A DNA stretch of 64,000 bases from Micromonospora sp. ATCC 39149 (GTDB lineage: Bacteria > Actinomycetota > Actinomycetes > Mycobacteriales > Micromonosporaceae): contig NZ_GG657738.1 of assembly GCF_000158815.1 (NCBI RefSeq), positions 3,262,080 through 3,326,079 on the forward strand, read 5' to 3'. The notes under the pieces are model-generated. The model made no database searches. It was not told where the DNA came from and worked only from the letters and a program-made list of their open reading frames with translations. Made by a program: the position numbers and the translations under genes. Shown in pieces: positions 62,068-64,000 of the stretch; within the stretch, counting starts at the first letter, position 1; each line of letters starts with the position of its first letter.

Positions 62068-62421
62068 CTATTCACCGTAGTCCTCAAACTCCCATCTACC
62101 AATTCGGCCAATTTTAGCTGCCAACTCCAGCCAGCTTGACCCCTCCAGCGAATCTATCTGACGGTACAGGAAATGCTTGATGGCCTCTGGCTGGAAATTT
62201 TCAACTATTAAGTAATGGCGGCCAATGAGAGGCCCGTGCTCTGCCACTCGACGACCAATCCAGGCAGGAGTGCAGACAACGATGTCGAAGGATTCGCCAC
62301 TCAGCTCCCCCTTAGGCCCTACAGTCATCTGCACCAGTGCGCAGAAATCTGATGGACAACTAAGGTCCGGCAGATCCATATCTACATCAGGGCTTACGAT
62401 GTGCCTAATTTCCGCTTTCAT
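62068..62421 (-). CDS. Imm8-family immunity protein
   Basis: The 117-residue protein starts MKAEIRHIVSPDVDMDLPDL at ATG 62421, overlapping the toxin stop (ATGA). The pattern SPDVDM, FCALVQMTVGPKGELSGESF, DIVVCTPAWIGRRVAEHGPL and the end LELAAKIGRIGRWEFEDYGE is that of Imm8, a known immunity family of polymorphic toxin systems. It should bind and neutralise the C-terminal domain of the RHS toxin encoded just upstream. G+C is clearly lower than in the RHS core, as usual for exchangeable toxin/immunity tips. Confidence 0.85.
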   Translation of the reverse strand: MKAEIRHIVSPDVDMDLPDLSCPSDFCALVQMTVGPKGELSGESFDIVVCTPAWIGRRVAEHGPLIGRHYLIVENFQPEAIKHFLYRQIDSLEGSSWLELAAKIGRIGRWEFEDYGE

Positions 62422-64000
62422 TCGATGATATCCAAGTGTCCGTTGGATTGAAACTGTCCGCCGGGGTTGTACCGCCATTCGTAGTTAGCTTGCGTCTTTT
62501 GTAGAGGATTTTTCCACGAAGGCGGCCGGAACTGTCGCAATTTATCCTTACTCAGCAAAGCGCCGTTCGACAGCGTCGTATATCCCTCGCCGACCCATGC
62601 CTCACCGGCCAGTCTCGCCTGCGCTGACGTGGCGGCGCCTAGCCCGTAGTTCCCCTTCTTCTTCGCCGCATCGCGGACGATTCCACTCGCTACTGCCCAG
62701 TCGGCGGTACCGCACGGTGTGTTGTGTACCAGCACCGGGGTGTTGCCGGCGAGCACATAGTACGTGTGCAGGCGGGCGACGGTCAGATTGTAGGCCGGTC
62801 CGTTGGAGACCTCTCCTCGCTTCAGTCCCTGCGTCGGCACCTCTCGGCCTGACCGGGTCAGCAGAAGGTCCCCGGAGTCGAGGGCGCTTGCTGGTTGCCA
62901 CTCGCGGTCGGTTGCGTTCCAGTAGGGGTGGTCCTCGGTCGTAGTGAGCGATGCGCCGGCCACGTCCAGTTGGTGAAGGTTGTCTTCGTGCACCCAGACG
63001 TTGGTGACGGGTTCCTGGCTTACCTCGCCGGTTTCGGGGTCCTGTGCTTCGAGGCGGTCGCCGACCTTTAGTTCGCTGATGGGTTTCGTCTCGCCGTCGG
63101 CGAGGAGGACGGGTGTGTTTCCGGCGAAGCTGCACAGCGCGCCTGCGGCGAGCCCGTATCCGCTGAGGGTTCCGATGCCCGCGCCTCCAAGCCAGCTGCC
63201 GGTTGCGGCGAATTCTCCCACCCCGGCGGCAGCGTTGGTGGCAGCGCGGCCGCCGGGAGAAGCGGCGAGCCGGGTCAGTGCGGGACCGACAGCCCGTAGT
63301 GCGACTCCTGCCGCTACCCAGCATTCGGGTCCTGCCACAGCGCAGGCCGCAGTTCCCGCTACGAGTGCTACCGCGACGAGGCCGGCCAGCCCTCCGGAGT
63401 TCGATTTCCAGGAGATGCTGTTGCAGCTGGCTTCTGACAGCTTCAGCATGTGGTAGCAGGCGTAGGAGCCGTGGGCCGGGTCTTGGGCGGCCCACTCGTA
63501 TGCGTCGCCCCAGGTGAAGACGCCGTCGGCGTCTCGGTAGCCGCTGGAGACTACGTATTCAGGGATGCCCCCGGGGACGGGGGTGGCCAAGTGGTTGGCC
63601 AGCACCTCGACCTTGACGTGCCCGGAGGGCTGGTGGGTCTCGCTGCAGCCGTCGCAGCCGTCGTTGTGGCCGGGGATCTCGACGTACTCGTCGTAGAGGT
63701 CGTCGTAGTCGGAGCCGGGTCGACAGTTGTCGTCGGAGCAGGCTTTGAGGCCGCTGGGGTCTGACAGGGTGACGGGGCTGTTGTCTGCGTAGGAGTAGCC
63801 GTGCCACTGCTGTGGGTTGGCGAGGTCCTGGACGGGGTCGACGCTGATGAACCGGCCGAGTGTGGGGTCGTATTCGCGGGCGCTGAGATGGGTGAGTCCG
63901 GTGGGGTCCTGGTCGCCGCCGACGAAGCCACGGGCGTTGGGCCAGTTGGGTGTGCTGCCGCGGGGTCGGCCGTAGGGCTCTTGCCGTCGGGTGGTGACGG
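62418..64000 (-). CDS. RHS-repeat polymorphic toxin with Hint domain, C-terminal part (runs off window)
   Basis: An open frame from the window edge begins with the RHS core end (DPTGLTHLSAREYDPTLGRF, ISVDPVQDLANPQQWHGYSY), then a Cys-rich linker, a hydrophobic Gly/Ala-rich stretch and a Hint autoprotease domain (LCSFAGNTPVLLADGETKPI, SLTTTEDHPYWNATDREWQP, YYVLAGNTPVLVHNT). The toxin tip follows (~95 residues): GNYGLGAATSAQARLAGEAW, VGEGYTTLSNGALLSKDKLR and NYEWRYNPGGQFQSNGHLDI. I recall this tip as a recurrent toxin domain of unknown activity. The Hint domain should cut the tip free after delivery. It overlaps the Imm8 gene by four bases. Confidence 0.9.
   Translation of the reverse strand, partial: VTTRRQEPYGRPRGSTPNWPNARGFVGGDQDPTGLTHLSAREYDPTLGRFISVDPVQDLANPQQWHGYSYADNSPVTLSDPSGLKACSDDNCRPGSDYDDLYDEYVEIPGHNDGCDGCSETHQPSGHVKVEVLANHLATPVPGGIPEYVVSSGYRDADGVFTWGDAYEWAAQDPAHGSYACYHMLKLSEASCNSISWKSNSGGLAGLVAVALVAGTAACAVAGPECWVAAGVALRAVGPALTRLAASPGGRAATNAAAGVGEFAATGSWLGGAGIGTLSGYGLAAGALCSFAGNTPVLLADGETKPISELKVGDRLEAQDPETGEVSQEPVTNVWVHEDNLHQLDVAGASLTTTEDHPYWNATDREWQPASALDSGDLLLTRSGREVPTQGLKRGEVSNGPAYNLTVARLHTYYVLAGNTPVLVHNTPCGTADWAVASGIVRDAAKKKGNYGLGAATSAQARLAGEAWVGEGYTTLSNGALLSKDKLRQFRPPSWKNPLQKTQANYEWRYNPGGQFQSNGHLDIIE

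Overview
The window is high-GC DNA from an actinomycete. Gene style (GTG starts, GGAGG-type ribosome sites, G+C-rich third positions) and the resemblance of many products to proteins I know from Micromonospora, Salinispora and Actinoplanes suggest a Micromonosporaceae chromosome. That placement is inference. The window reads as an accessory region: intact genes are islands among insertion-sequence debris (IS3-like, IS5, IS6, IS21, IS110-unrelated IS256, IS630, IS701, IS1634, ISAs1 and ISL3 types), almost all of it frameshifted or truncated. No tRNA, rRNA, CRISPR array or replication origin was seen.

Layout. 0-12 kb: end of a glycosyltransferase-like gene, a VOC protein, an FBP/TetR divergent pair, a DUF1963 protein, a large Tat-exported GH127 enzyme with a LamG insertion, an isochorismatase-like protein and an ABM monooxygenase among transposase fragments. 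12-18 kb: a secreted nuclease/phosphatase-ricin protein, then a coherent persulfide/sulfite detoxification regulon (rhodanese, ETHE1-type dioxygenase-rhodanese fusion, rhodanese-DUF2892, TauE/SafE exporter) under a CstR-type repressor with four similar GC-core palindromes. 18-22.8 kb: a decayed operon (NTF2-like, FAD oxidoreductase, serine hydrolase, MFS pump, DoxX) next to a divergent TetR gene. 23-26.7 kb: an ISL3 transposase interrupted by a complete IS21-type element.

26.8-31.3 kb is the most interesting part. One strand carries a chagasin-like (I42) cysteine-protease inhibitor immediately upstream of a papain-like (C1A) protease, then, past a small IS630 derivative, a C39/AvrRpt2-like cysteine protease with three uncharacterised partners. 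Neither protease nor the inhibitor has a visible signal peptide. An inhibitor/protease pair of this kind, with a second cysteine protease beside it, is my candidate for an undescribed system; the inhibitor gene has one apparent single-base frameshift that must be checked.

34-36.5 kb holds a two-gene unit that resembles conserved proteins of large tailed phages. 37-45.6 kb holds a HAD protein, a DUF4291 protein, an XRE regulator fused to MgtE/FliG-like helical repeats, an IS256 copy, a winged-helix protein, an alpha/beta hydrolase and a WYL regulator. 47-57 kb holds a DUF4143 ATPase, a metallophosphoesterase, an IS701 copy sitting exactly between two convergent stop codons, and an MMPL exporter divergent from a histidine kinase/response regulator pair. 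57-64 kb holds an orphan fragment of the type I-U/I-G CRISPR protein Csb2, a secreted HNH nuclease, more IS debris, and an Imm8 immunity gene overlapping the end of an RHS-Hint polymorphic toxin that runs off the window.
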